DNA of 5,799 nt from contig JAEZNC010000141.1 of the NCBI GenBank assembly GCA_023441905.1, forward strand, positions 1-5,799. The letters run 5' to 3'. Positions 1-5,799 of this stretch are shown here, in pieces (positions within the stretch are counted from its first letter, which is position 1; every line of letters begins with the position of its first letter). The stretch comes from Bacillota bacterium (GTDB lineage: Bacteria > Bacillota > Clostridia > Christensenellales > SZUA-584). The position numbers were made by a program, and so were the translations under genes. Under the pieces are notes generated by a model that searched no databases, had not been told where the DNA came from, and was given only the letters and a program-made list of their open reading frames with translations.

Positions 1-273
1 CTCAAAGGCTCTCAAGGCGGCTATATGCTCACGCGCACACCCAACGAAATCAGCGCCTATCAGGTGCTCGCGGCTGTGGAGAGCGCGCTGACAGAAAGCA
101 CTGAAGAAACCGTGGCCCAAAAAGCGCCGCAGATTGATGCCGCCATGCAGACGCTGGTTTTCGGCTCTCTAGACAGCGCCATAAAAGCGGCACTGGAAAA
201 GATCACACTCGATGACCTCGTGCTTGAGGCCGAGAAGCACAACGCCGAAAACAGCCTGATGTTCTTTATATAA
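1..273 (+). CDS. Rrf2-family transcriptional regulator, C-terminal part (5' end outside window)
   Basis: The reading frame is open from the first base of the window, and 90 residues are visible before the TAA at 271-273. The first residues, LKGSQGGYMLTRTPNEIS, match the wing of the Rrf2/IscR/CymR winged helix (family pattern: G..GGY.L...P.EI...V). The C-terminus, rich in acidic residues and ending in NSLMFFI, is typical of clostridial Rrf2 proteins. Family members are about 130-160 aa, so roughly 50-60 N-terminal residues, including the recognition helix, lie upstream. The visible part has no cysteine, so the three-cysteine Fe-S cluster site of IscR (which would fall in this region) is absent; this favours a CymR-like, cluster-free regulator. 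It sits 10 nt upstream of two sulfur amino acid enzymes. Repression of this operon in response to cysteine supply is inferred from that context, not shown. Its promoter and true start are outside the window. Confidence 0.88.
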   Translation, partial: LKGSQGGYMLTRTPNEISAYQVLAAVESALTESTEETVAQKAPQIDAAMQTLVFGSLDSAIKAALEKITLDDLVLEAEKHNAENSLMFFI

Positions 274-278
274 GGAGG
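272..278 (+). promoter_or_regulatory. Ribosome binding site of the trans-sulfuration gene
   Basis: AAGGAGG, a near-perfect Shine-Dalgarno, ends 5 nt before the ATG at 284 and overlaps the TAA stop of the Rrf2 gene. This fixes the start at 284 and suggests the two genes are translated from one transcript. Confidence 0.85.
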
Positions 279-283
279 CCGGT

Positions 284-1420
284 ATGGATTTTGAAACGCT
301 TTGCATTCATGGCAGCAGCAAAAAGTACGACGTAACGGGCGCGGTCAGCGTGCCGATATTCCAGTCGGCAACGTTTTCCCATCCGGGCATCGGGGAGAGC
401 ACCGGCTTTGACTATTCGCGTCTGCAGAACCCGACGCGCGAGCACCTCGAAATCACCATGGCGGCGCTCGAGAACGGCATGGACGCCATGGCGTTCTCAT
501 CCGGCATGGCTGCGATATCGGCGCTGATGGAGCTGTTTGCCCCCGGAGACCATATCATCGCCTCGGACGATCTGTACGGGGGCTCGCATCGGTTGTTTCA
601 CCATATCTCAGTGAAGAACGGCCTGTCGTTTGACCTTGTCGACACCTCTGATATATCATTAATAGAAGAGAAAATCAAGGCGCATACCAAAGCGCTTTTC
701 ATCGAAACGCCGACCAACCCGATGATGCAGGTCACCGATATCGCCGCCGCTGCCGTGCTCGCCAAGCAGTATGGCTTGCTCGTGATTGTGGACAACACGT
801 TTTTAACGCCGTATTTTCAGCGTCCGCTCGATCTCGGCGCGGATATCGTGGTGCACAGCGGTACGAAGTACCTCGGCGGCCATAACGACACGCTGGCCGG
901 TTTCCTCGTGGTGAATAGCGCGACGCTGTCTGAGAAGCTGCGTTTCATTTATAAAACGACAGGCGCGTGTCTGTCTCCTTTTGACAGCTGGCTGCTGATT
1001 CGCGGCCTCAAAACCCTGGCCGTGCGCCTCGAGAGGCAGCAGGCCACCGCGATGAAACTCGCGGAGTTTTTAAGCGGGCATGCCAAGGTGAACGCCGTAC
1101 ACTATGCGGGCCTTCCGACTCATCCGGGTTATGCCGTATCCAAAAAGCAGGCATCCGGTTTTGGCGCAATGATCTCGTTTGAAACGCAAAGCGCCGCCGT
1201 CGCGCAGAAAATCCTCGAGCGCGTGGCCGTCATTCAATACGCCGAGAGTCTCGGCGGCGTTGAATCACTGATCACGTACCCGATGCTGCAGACGCATGCC
1301 GACGTACCGGCGGCGGTGCGCGAAGCCAAGGGTATTAATGATAAACTGCTGCGCCTATCGGTCGGGCTCGAGAGCGCGGACGACTTAACCGCCGATTTGC
1401 GGCAGGCTCTGGAGGGCTGA
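284..1420 (+). CDS. Trans-sulfuration PLP enzyme (cystathionine gamma-synthase/gamma-lyase family)
   Basis: This 378-aa protein has the usual full length for the Cys/Met metabolism PLP enzyme family (fold type I, cytosolic homotetramer). Visible active-site elements are Y44-S-R46 (cofactor phosphate, from the neighbouring subunit), the SSGM loop at 72-75, Y98 in DDLYGG (stacks on PLP), D170 in VDNTF (pyridine nitrogen), K195 in HSGTKYLGGH (Schiff base), and R357 in LRLSVGLE (substrate carboxylate). The stretch AESLGGVESL at 320-329 has Glu (E321) just before SLGG, as in gamma-acting enzymes; cystathionine beta-lyases of this fold carry an aromatic residue there. LYGG lacks the Cys of methionine gamma-lyases. 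Cystathionine gamma-synthase (MetB) or gamma-lyase is therefore most likely; O-acetylhomoserine sulfhydrylase is less likely because those are normally about 430 aa. A PatB-type beta-lyase follows directly, which fits a MetB role, but sequence alone does not settle the reaction. The start is supported by AAGGAGG 5 nt upstream. Confidence 0.93.
   Translation: MDFETLCIHGSSKKYDVTGAVSVPIFQSATFSHPGIGESTGFDYSRLQNPTREHLEITMAALENGMDAMAFSSGMAAISALMELFAPGDHIIASDDLYGGSHRLFHHISVKNGLSFDLVDTSDISLIEEKIKAHTKALFIETPTNPMMQVTDIAAAAVLAKQYGLLVIVDNTFLTPYFQRPLDLGADIVVHSGTKYLGGHNDTLAGFLVVNSATLSEKLRFIYKTTGACLSPFDSWLLIRGLKTLAVRLERQQATAMKLAEFLSGHAKVNAVHYAGLPTHPGYAVSKKQASGFGAMISFETQSAAVAQKILERVAVIQYAESLGGVESLITYPMLQTHADVPAAVREAKGINDKLLRLSVGLESADDLTADLRQALEG
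1411..1415 (+). promoter_or_regulatory. Ribosome binding site of the patB gene
   Basis: GGAGG lies inside the last codons of the preceding gene, 6 nt before the ATG at 1422. The coding regions are separated by one base (TGA-T-ATG), an arrangement typical of translational coupling. Confidence 0.8.
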
Positions 1421-1421
1421 T

Positions 1422-2594
1422 ATGACATACGATTTTGATGAAATCATCGAACGCAGAGACACCGATTCACTCAAATACGACTTTGCGGCCAAGCGCGGCA
1501 AGCCGGACGGCCTGCTGCCGCTTTGGGTGGCGGATATGGATTTTCGCACACCCGCATGCGTGATCGACGCGCTGATTGAAAAAAGCGCCCACGGCATATT
1601 CGGCTACAGCGAAAGCCGGGAAGACTATTTTGAGGTGCTGCAGGGCTGGTTCAGCCGCCGTTTTGATTGGCAGGTACAGCCAGATTGGCTTGTGAAAACG
1701 CCCGGCGTGGTGTTTGCGGTCTGCGCCGCCATCCGTGCGCTCACGCAAACAGGCAACGCGGTGCTGATTCAGCAGCCCGTCTATTATCCGTTTACCGAAT
1801 CGGTTGAAGTCAACCGCCGCAAGCTCGTTGTGAACGAGCTGGTTTACGACGGCAGCACCTACCATATTGACTTTGAGGATTTTGAGCAAAAAATTAAAGA
1901 ACACAACGTCAAGCTGTTTATTCTCTGCAATCCGCACAATCCCGTGGGGCGCGTCTGGACGCGTGACGAGCTGATACGGATGGGCGACATCTGCGCGGCC
2001 CATGATGTGACCGTGATCTCCGATGAGATTCATGCCGACTTCATCTATCCGGACAACACACATACCATTTTTGCGGGTTTGAAGCCCGAATTTGAAGCCA
2101 TCACGGTCACGTGCACCGCGCCCACCAAAACATTCAATCTGGCAGGGCTGCAAATCAGCAATATATTCGTGGCGAACCGAACCATTCGCCATCGCATCCG
2201 TCAGGAAATAAACCGCTGCGGCTACAGCCAGCTCAACGTGATGGGCATTGTGGCGTGCAAAGCCGCCTATCAAAAAGGGGAAGACTGGCTCGAAGCGCTC
2301 AAAGGTTATCTGGCGGAGAATTTAGTTTACTTGCGTGATTTCCTTGAAACGCGCATCCCCGAGATTAAGCTCGTGGAGCCGCAGGGCACCTATCTCGTCT
2401 GGCTCGACTGCAAAGCACTGAAACTGAGCGACAAGGCGCTCGACGAGCTAATCGTCAGCCGTGCGAAGCTTTGGCTCGATGCGGGCACGATGTTCGGGCA
2501 GGGCGGCAGCGGCTTTCAGCGTATCAACATCGGCTGCCCGCGCTCAGTGTTAAAGCAGGCACTCGAGCAGCTTGAGCGTGCGGTGCACCGGTAA
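1422..2594 (+). CDS. patB: MalY/PatB-family C-S lyase (cystathionine beta-lyase) / class I-II aminotransferase
   Basis: This 390-aa protein is full length for the MalY/PatB family of PLP enzymes, which cleave cystathionine, cysteine and related thioethers by beta-elimination to give a thiol, pyruvate and ammonia. Motifs in order: LPLWVADMDF at 32-41 (family hallmark), GYS at 61-63, PVYYPF at 119-124 (Y121 or Y122 stacks on PLP), NPHNPVGRVW at 170-179, SDEIHADF at 200-207 (D201 contacts the pyridine nitrogen), the Schiff-base lysine K236 in APTKTFNLAG, and R367 in FQRINIGCPR (substrate carboxylate). No membrane segment or signal peptide is visible, so it is cytosolic. It is the last gene of the Rrf2 operon, one base after the trans-sulfuration enzyme. 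With a cystathionine gamma-synthase upstream it would complete conversion of cysteine sulfur to homocysteine. An alternative role is cysteine desulfhydrase or detoxifying C-S lyase. Family assignment is firm; the physiological substrate is inferred. Confidence 0.94.
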   Translation: MTYDFDEIIERRDTDSLKYDFAAKRGKPDGLLPLWVADMDFRTPACVIDALIEKSAHGIFGYSESREDYFEVLQGWFSRRFDWQVQPDWLVKTPGVVFAVCAAIRALTQTGNAVLIQQPVYYPFTESVEVNRRKLVVNELVYDGSTYHIDFEDFEQKIKEHNVKLFILCNPHNPVGRVWTRDELIRMGDICAAHDVTVISDEIHADFIYPDNTHTIFAGLKPEFEAITVTCTAPTKTFNLAGLQISNIFVANRTIRHRIRQEINRCGYSQLNVMGIVACKAAYQKGEDWLEALKGYLAENLVYLRDFLETRIPEIKLVEPQGTYLVWLDCKALKLSDKALDELIVSRAKLWLDAGTMFGQGGSGFQRINIGCPRSVLKQALEQLERAVHR

Positions 2595-2707
2595 TCCGGC
2601 CGCGGTCAGCTGAAAATCCGATGCGTTCCGCCGTATTAAATATTTTGAAAAGAAGCTCAAATTGTCGGCAAACCCATTCAAGTCATTGCTAAAAAGAAAA
2701 CGCATTC

Positions 2708-2872
2708 CGTCCCCTTCCACCCCTTGCGGGGTCGTCAGATGACGATACCGATGGGATGGCCGGGAGGTGGCACAAAACGTTTGAGGAAGAGACCGGTTTT
2801 CAATCATTTTCTCTCCCCGTCACCTGTCGGTGACAGCCCCCAATCCACCCTGACAGGGTCAGAGGGGCCCAC
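2708..2872. repeat. Hairpin cluster, possible dispersed palindromic (MITE-like) element
   Basis: Several GC-rich palindromes are packed into about 165 bases. ACCCC/GGGGT at 2719-2732 has a 4-nt loop; CGTC/GACG at 2733-2744 has a 4-nt loop; GTCACC/GGTGAC at 2819-2834 has a 4-nt loop; ACCCT/AGGGT at 2847-2859 has a 3-nt loop and is enclosed by GCCCC (2836-2840) pairing with GGGGC (2864-2868). The two ends resemble each other in inverted orientation: each starts with a CCCCT block followed by a small C-rich/G-rich hairpin, an imperfect terminal inverted repeat. There is no coding capacity. The composition resembles non-coding palindromic repeats found between genes in clostridial genomes, but only one copy is in the window, so repeat status is inferred. 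Exact borders are uncertain. Confidence 0.4.
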
Positions 2873-2898
2873 GATATGATGTTTTTAACACGCGCAAA

Positions 2899-2913
2899 CG
2901 GCATAAACTGCCG
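2899..2913 (-). terminator. Weak terminator-like hairpin downstream of the M20 peptidase gene
   Basis: CGGCA/TGCCG forms a 5-bp stem with a 5-nt loop, beginning 29 nt after the M20 stop codon on the - strand. On that strand it is followed by only TTT before GC-rich sequence, so the U-tract is poor. It is the only hairpin close behind this gene, but efficient intrinsic termination is doubtful. Confidence 0.3.
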
Positions 2914-2942
2914 ATTAATATCTGTCTAAATTCGGCTTCCCT

Positions 2943-4076
2943 TTAAGCTTCTGCGCCGTCGTCCGATACAATCAGCGAAGCCACAAGTCTCGCGCTCTGC
3001 GCGAGTTCCTCCACTGTGGTGTATTCCGCGCAGGTATGGCAATCGTGCATTCCCGACGCGGCCACCAGCCCTGTGATGCCGTGCGCGGCGAGATAATTGT
3101 TGTCGCTGCCGCCGAATGTCTTGATCAACTTCGCTTCGATTTCCATGGATTTGCATACGTTTCGAAAGCGGTCTGCCACGGGATGATCGACCGGCGTCTC
3201 ATAGGCTTTGCATCCTTCCGTCACCTCAAAAGCCGCCGATGCGCCAATGGCCGCCGCGCTGTCGTTAAACTGCTGTTTGACTGTTTCCACAAGTTCAAGC
3301 GCCTTATGATGAGAAAAACTGCGCGCCTCACCGCGTACGATGCATTCGTCGGGCACGATGTTCGTCGCGCGTCCGCCTTGGATCACACCGATATTGAGTG
3401 TGGCTTCCTCACCGATATGCCCGAGCTTAAGCTTGCTGACGGCATCCGCCGCCGCTGCGATGGCGTGAACGCCTTTTTTAGGTTCAAATCCCGCATGGGC
3501 GGATTTCCCCGTCACCGTCGCCGTGAAGAACAGTATGCTGGGCGCACAGAAAGCCGCTGTGCCGATGGGGCCTGACAGATCCAGTACATAGGCCTGCTTG
3601 GAGCGTATCTGTGAAAAATCGAATTGCGACGCGCCGCCGCAGTAAACCTCCTCAGCAACCGTGAACAGCACCTCAATGGGACGATGCCGTATCCCGTTTT
3701 CATCAATCACGCGCAGCGCTTCGAGTATTGCTGTCATGCCCGATATATCATCCGCGCCGAGCACCGTATCTCCGGCGCTCGTGATGCGGCCATCTTCGCT
3801 GATAACTGCCCGCTTTCCTTGTGACGGCTCCACCGTATCCATATGGGCACACAGCAGTAACGGAGCTCCCAGCGTCTCTTCTCCGTTAAGATAGCCATAA
3901 AGGTTGCCGCACCCGTTCTCATGCCCCGTCCCCGCCTGATCTTCAGCGACGCTGAAACCGAGCTCGATAAGCTGACGTTTTAAATAGTCACAAACCTCTT
4001 TTTCGCCGAATGACGGGCTGTCCATACCGGCAAGCGCGCAAAACTCGTTGGTAAGCCGATCGATGTTGATGTCCAT
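2943..4076 (-). CDS. M20-family metallopeptidase, peptidase T-like (PepT/YqjE type)
   Basis: Taken from the ATG at 4076 this is a 377-aa protein, normal for peptidase T-like M20 enzymes, which are cytosolic di-zinc amino-/di-/tripeptidases. Dinuclear metal-site motifs in order: CAHMDTV at 76-82 (H78, D80), LGADDISGM at 106-114 (bridging Asp), TVAEEVYCGG at 139-148 (E142 general base, E143 ligand), YVLDLSGPIG at 163-172 (D166 ligand), and MHDCHTCAE at 343-351 (H347 ligand). GKSAHAG at 190-196 marks the inserted dimerisation/lid domain, and FGGSDNN at 321-327 is a further family signature. The frame stays open 58 codons further upstream to an ATG at 4250, but that stretch has no family similarity, lacks a Shine-Dalgarno, and begins upstream of a good promoter at 4134-4162. 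The 4076 start has GGGGGA 4 nt before it and begins with the expected N-terminal helix (INIDRLTNEFCALA). The protein has about eleven cysteines. Substrate range is not predictable. Confidence 0.92.
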   Translation of the reverse strand: MDINIDRLTNEFCALAGMDSPSFGEKEVCDYLKRQLIELGFSVAEDQAGTGHENGCGNLYGYLNGEETLGAPLLLCAHMDTVEPSQGKRAVISEDGRITSAGDTVLGADDISGMTAILEALRVIDENGIRHRPIEVLFTVAEEVYCGGASQFDFSQIRSKQAYVLDLSGPIGTAAFCAPSILFFTATVTGKSAHAGFEPKKGVHAIAAAADAVSKLKLGHIGEEATLNIGVIQGGRATNIVPDECIVRGEARSFSHHKALELVETVKQQFNDSAAAIGASAAFEVTEGCKAYETPVDHPVADRFRNVCKSMEIEAKLIKTFGGSDNNYLAAHGITGLVAASGMHDCHTCAEYTTVEELAQSARLVASLIVSDDGAEA

Positions 4077-4080
4077 GCAG

Positions 4081-4086
4081 TCCCCC
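4081..4086 (-). promoter_or_regulatory. Ribosome binding site supporting the 4076 start of the M20 gene
   Basis: On the - strand GGGGGA lies 4 nt before the ATG at 4076. It is a slightly off-consensus and closely spaced Shine-Dalgarno, but it is much better than anything before the alternative ATG at 4250. Confidence 0.55.
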
Positions 4087-4104
4087 AATAAAGTCTCAAT
4101 ATTT

Positions 4105-4167
4105 ATTGATTGAATGGTTGACACTCTGTTGGTATTCTGCGGCAATACTGTTATTTTGTCAATCAAT
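4105..4167. repeat. Pair of 9-bp inverted boxes (ATTGATTGA / TCAATCAAT) around the M20 promoter
   Basis: ATTGATTGA at 4105-4113 and its exact reverse complement TCAATCAAT at 4159-4167 are separated by 45 bp. The second copy overlaps the -35 box, and the first lies in the predicted leader. The first also overlaps a 14-bp imperfect palindrome, TCAATATTTATTGA (4096-4109). The placement suits operator sites for a repressor binding both sides of the promoter, but the boxes are AT-rich and could arise by chance. Confidence 0.35.
4134..4162 (-). promoter_or_regulatory. Sigma-70-type promoter for the M20 peptidase gene
   Basis: On the - strand a perfect TTGACA -35 box (4162-4157) is followed after 17 nt by CAGAAT (4139-4134), a 4/6 match to TATAAT. 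Transcription would start near 4127, giving an untranslated leader of about 50 nt before the ATG at 4076. The stretch is AT-rich compared with the flanking genes. This argues that the M20 gene can be transcribed independently of the M1-like gene upstream. Confidence 0.5.
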
Positions 4168-4236
4168 CGGTTTGAGTCTATATCGCCGTTGTTACCATTA
4201 TCTGCGAGAGGCCCTTTAGGCTTTATCGACAGACTG

Positions 4237-4260
4237 AGCACTCTGCTCATTGAGAGTGCT
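4237..4260 (-). repeat. 8-bp inverted repeat just after the M1-like peptidase gene
   Basis: AGCACTCT and AGAGTGCT form a perfect 8-bp stem with an 8-nt loop, 13 nt past the stop codon of the M1-like gene. No T-run follows on either strand, so it is not a standard intrinsic terminator. It could stabilise the 3' end of the mRNA or be a protein-binding site. Confidence 0.45.
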
Positions 4261-4273
4261 GGCTTCGCGATAG

Positions 4274-5799
4274 TTATGTTGACTTATCGGCTTCACCGTA
4301 AACACACTGATCAAACCACTTGAGCGCCGTATCGTTTCCATATGCCTTTACAAGAGCCCGCAGATCTTCGGCGGTTGCAATGCCGTAAGTATACTCGGAA
4401 TAGTAGTCCTGCAGCATTGTATAAAACGATTCTTTTCCCATATAAACCATCATTGTCTTATAGAACGACGGACCGAATGTGTACACATACCCGTAGCGGT
4501 CCCAATCTCCGAATTCAGGCAAAGACTGCCCAAGCTTGGTGCTGTTGAAAGGCTCCATAATGGGAAATGTTATATGACGCTCATCCGCACTGAAATATAC
4601 CTCCGTGGAGAAACATGTGAGGCTCTCGTCCAGCCATCCTTCGTCTATTTCGTCATTTCCCACGGCGCTGTACCACCACTGGTGAGCAATTTCATGCACC
4701 TCTATCTGCTCCAAAGCGCCGGTGTTCAGGTCTTCATCGAGAATCCCGGCGTCCAGAATCACTAGCCCCGGATACTCCATACCGCTGTTGGGGCTCAGAT
4801 CGGAGAACACGATTGTAAACGTATCGTTTGTGTACATACCGAAAAGCTTATTGTACAGCGAAATCGCCTTCACCGCATACGCCAGCACGTCATCGGCCAC
4901 GTCTTGCTTTTCCTCCGGAACCGCCGTGCGTATCTCGATTCCATCCACACTTTCGGTTTTAATCACAAAATCGCGGCTGAGCACAAACGCAAAATCTCGT
5001 ACGCCAGTTTCGGACAGTGCCAGCAAACGCCTGCCGTTTTCGCATTTATCGCTGATGATATCGCCGGTGAATGCCGCCTCAAACCCTTCTGGCATATCGA
5101 TGGTAACGGTGTAGTCTGCCGTTTCCGAATAGAATGGGTCGCCTATTTCATAGTACGGATCAAGGTTCCAGCCATCCTCATCGTACACGGCCATAATCGG
5201 ATACCAGTTGGCAAAGCTGGCTGCGGTTTCGCTCCATGCAAAGCGGCCAAACCGCTCGGGAAGCTGGAGCTCGAATTCAAGATCGAGCCGGATGGTTTCA
5301 CCCTTCTTTAGGGGCTTCGTAAGCGGTATTTTGAGAATCGTCTTCTCGTCTCCCTGCACCTCAAAATCTACCGTTGCTCCCGCCTCTTTCACATTCTTAA
5401 TTTTAATGAAGCCAGGGTTAAACCTGTCGTTCGGATACACACCTGTACTTTTATCAAACATCGAGCCCATATCGACATACTTCTTGTTGCTGAAATGGTT
5501 GGGATAGATATGCATATAAAGCTCATCCAAATCGCCCGCGGTGTTGTTCGTGTATTCCACCGTTTCAGCAGCATCAGCGCTGTGTTCTTTCTCGTTATAT
5601 GTCACCGTAATATCATACCGTGGCCGGCCCGTGCTGTCATATTCGGGTTTTTGCGGCGATTCCTGATTCACAAAATAAGCAAGGCTTGAATCGTTCGTCT
5701 GAGTAGGTGAGGCACTTGGTGCAGCTGTTTTTTCGGTTTGTACAGCTGTTTGTGCCGGTTCGGTACTCTTGGCAGACATGACCGGAACAGCAGCCGTCG
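4274..5799 (-). CDS. Exported M1-like (gluzincin) metallopeptidase, 5' end outside window
   Basis: The zinc site is complete: HEIAH at residues 362-366 and E385 in GWLDES (HExxH-x18-E), numbering from the Met at 5779. NSGMEYPGL at 331-339 corresponds to the exopeptidase GxMEN loop, and Y433 in VYTFG matches the catalytic Tyr of the M1 YxxG motif. Residues about 45-235 form the N-terminal beta-rich domain and 240-501 the thermolysin-like domain. The C-terminal helical domain of PepN-type enzymes is missing, as in short bacterial M1 proteins. The first 45 residues are a Ser/Thr/Pro/Ala/Gln-rich linker, typical of the stretch after a lipoprotein or Sec signal peptide. The frame stays open upstream of 5779 to the window edge (codons for TAAVPV), and no ribosome binding site precedes that Met, so the true start and signal peptide lie outside. 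The likely role is cutting peptides at the outer face of the cell. An M20 peptidase gene follows 197 bp downstream on the same strand. Substrate is unknown. Confidence 0.9.
   Translation of the reverse strand, partial: TAAVPVMSAKSTEPAQTAVQTEKTAAPSASPTQTNDSSLAYFVNQESPQKPEYDSTGRPRYDITVTYNEKEHSADAAETVEYTNNTAGDLDELYMHIYPNHFSNKKYVDMGSMFDKSTGVYPNDRFNPGFIKIKNVKEAGATVDFEVQGDEKTILKIPLTKPLKKGETIRLDLEFELQLPERFGRFAWSETAASFANWYPIMAVYDEDGWNLDPYYEIGDPFYSETADYTVTIDMPEGFEAAFTGDIISDKCENGRRLLALSETGVRDFAFVLSRDFVIKTESVDGIEIRTAVPEEKQDVADDVLAYAVKAISLYNKLFGMYTNDTFTIVFSDLSPNSGMEYPGLVILDAGILDEDLNTGALEQIEVHEIAHQWWYSAVGNDEIDEGWLDESLTCFSTEVYFSADERHITFPIMEPFNSTKLGQSLPEFGDWDRYGYVYTFGPSFYKTMMVYMGKESFYTMLQDYYSEYTYGIATAEDLRALVKAYGNDTALKWFDQCVYGEADKST

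Larger units (their letters stand above)
2595..2942. other. Convergent intergenic region without a convincing gene
   Basis: These 348 bases separate the ends of the + strand operon and the - strand M20 gene. The first hundred bases (2595-2700) are plain, with A-rich patches and no hairpin followed by a T-run, so no clear intrinsic terminator for the operon is visible. Positions 2708-2872 hold a cluster of short hairpins (annotated separately). A small hairpin lies at 2899-2913. Open frames here are short, lack a ribosome binding site and cross the hairpins. Confidence 0.7.

Noticed and set aside
1467..2273. Long open frame (268 codons) on the - strand inside the patB gene
   Set aside because: It lies entirely antisense to a gene with a complete set of PatB motifs and matches no family I recognise. 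Codon bias in the real gene readily leaves the opposite frame open.
2550..2807. 85-codon - strand frame spanning the end of patB and the hairpin cluster
   Set aside because: It overlaps the real patB terminus, crosses several palindromes and has no convincing ribosome binding site. It is more likely a spurious frame created by the repeat-like element.
2708..2872. CRISPR array
   Set aside because: The palindromes differ from each other and there is no regularly spaced direct repeat.
2882..2886. TTTTT after the hairpin cluster as a terminator for the + strand operon
   Set aside because: The T-run is 13 nt past the nearest stem (ending at 2868), too far for a standard intrinsic terminator, and nearly 290 nt after the operon's last stop codon.
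3036..3575. 179-codon + strand frame opposite the M20 peptidase
   Set aside because: It is fully antisense to a motif-complete M20 gene and its composition (rich in Arg, Cys and His) is typical of a shadow frame.
5777..5779. ATG at 5779 as the true start of the M1-like peptidase
   Set aside because: The frame continues open upstream to the window edge, no Shine-Dalgarno precedes it, and the protein would begin in a linker without the export signal it evidently needs.

Overview
The window looks like ordinary chromosomal sequence from a low-to-mid GC Gram-positive bacterium, most likely a Clostridia/Oscillospirales-type Firmicute. This is inferred from strong AAGGAGG-type ribosome binding sites, a CymR-like Rrf2 regulator ending in MFFI, a PatB-type C-S lyase, a peptidase T-like M20 enzyme and a short secreted M1-type peptidase. 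Species cannot be assigned from sequence alone.

Layout: positions 1-2594 on the + strand hold a tight three-gene operon. It contains the C-terminal part of an Rrf2-family regulator (cut by the window edge), a trans-sulfuration PLP enzyme of the cystathionine gamma-synthase/gamma-lyase family, and a MalY/PatB-type cystathionine beta-lyase/aminotransferase. Gaps are 10 nt and 1 nt, and each downstream gene has its ribosome binding site at or inside the end of the previous gene. Together the two enzymes could carry out trans-sulfuration (cysteine to cystathionine to homocysteine) or cysteine/cystathionine breakdown, with the Rrf2 protein as the probable local sulfur-responsive regulator.

Positions 2595-2942 lie between convergent genes and code for nothing convincing. 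They contain a cluster of short hairpins (about 2708-2872) that looks like a small dispersed palindromic element, followed by a weak terminator-like hairpin for the opposite strand.

Positions 2943-5799 are on the - strand. An exported M1-like (gluzincin) metallopeptidase runs off the right edge of the window. Downstream of it is a cytosolic M20 peptidase T-like enzyme. The 197-bp gap between them holds an 8-bp inverted repeat, a good sigma-70-type promoter candidate for the M20 gene, and paired ATTGATTGA boxes around that promoter. The two peptidases could act in sequence on external peptides, but this is only inferred from adjacency.

I found no RNA gene, CRISPR array, transposase, phage gene or clearly new system. 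The items most worth checking are the intergenic hairpin cluster, the boxes around the M20 promoter, and the exact reaction of the operon's first PLP enzyme.
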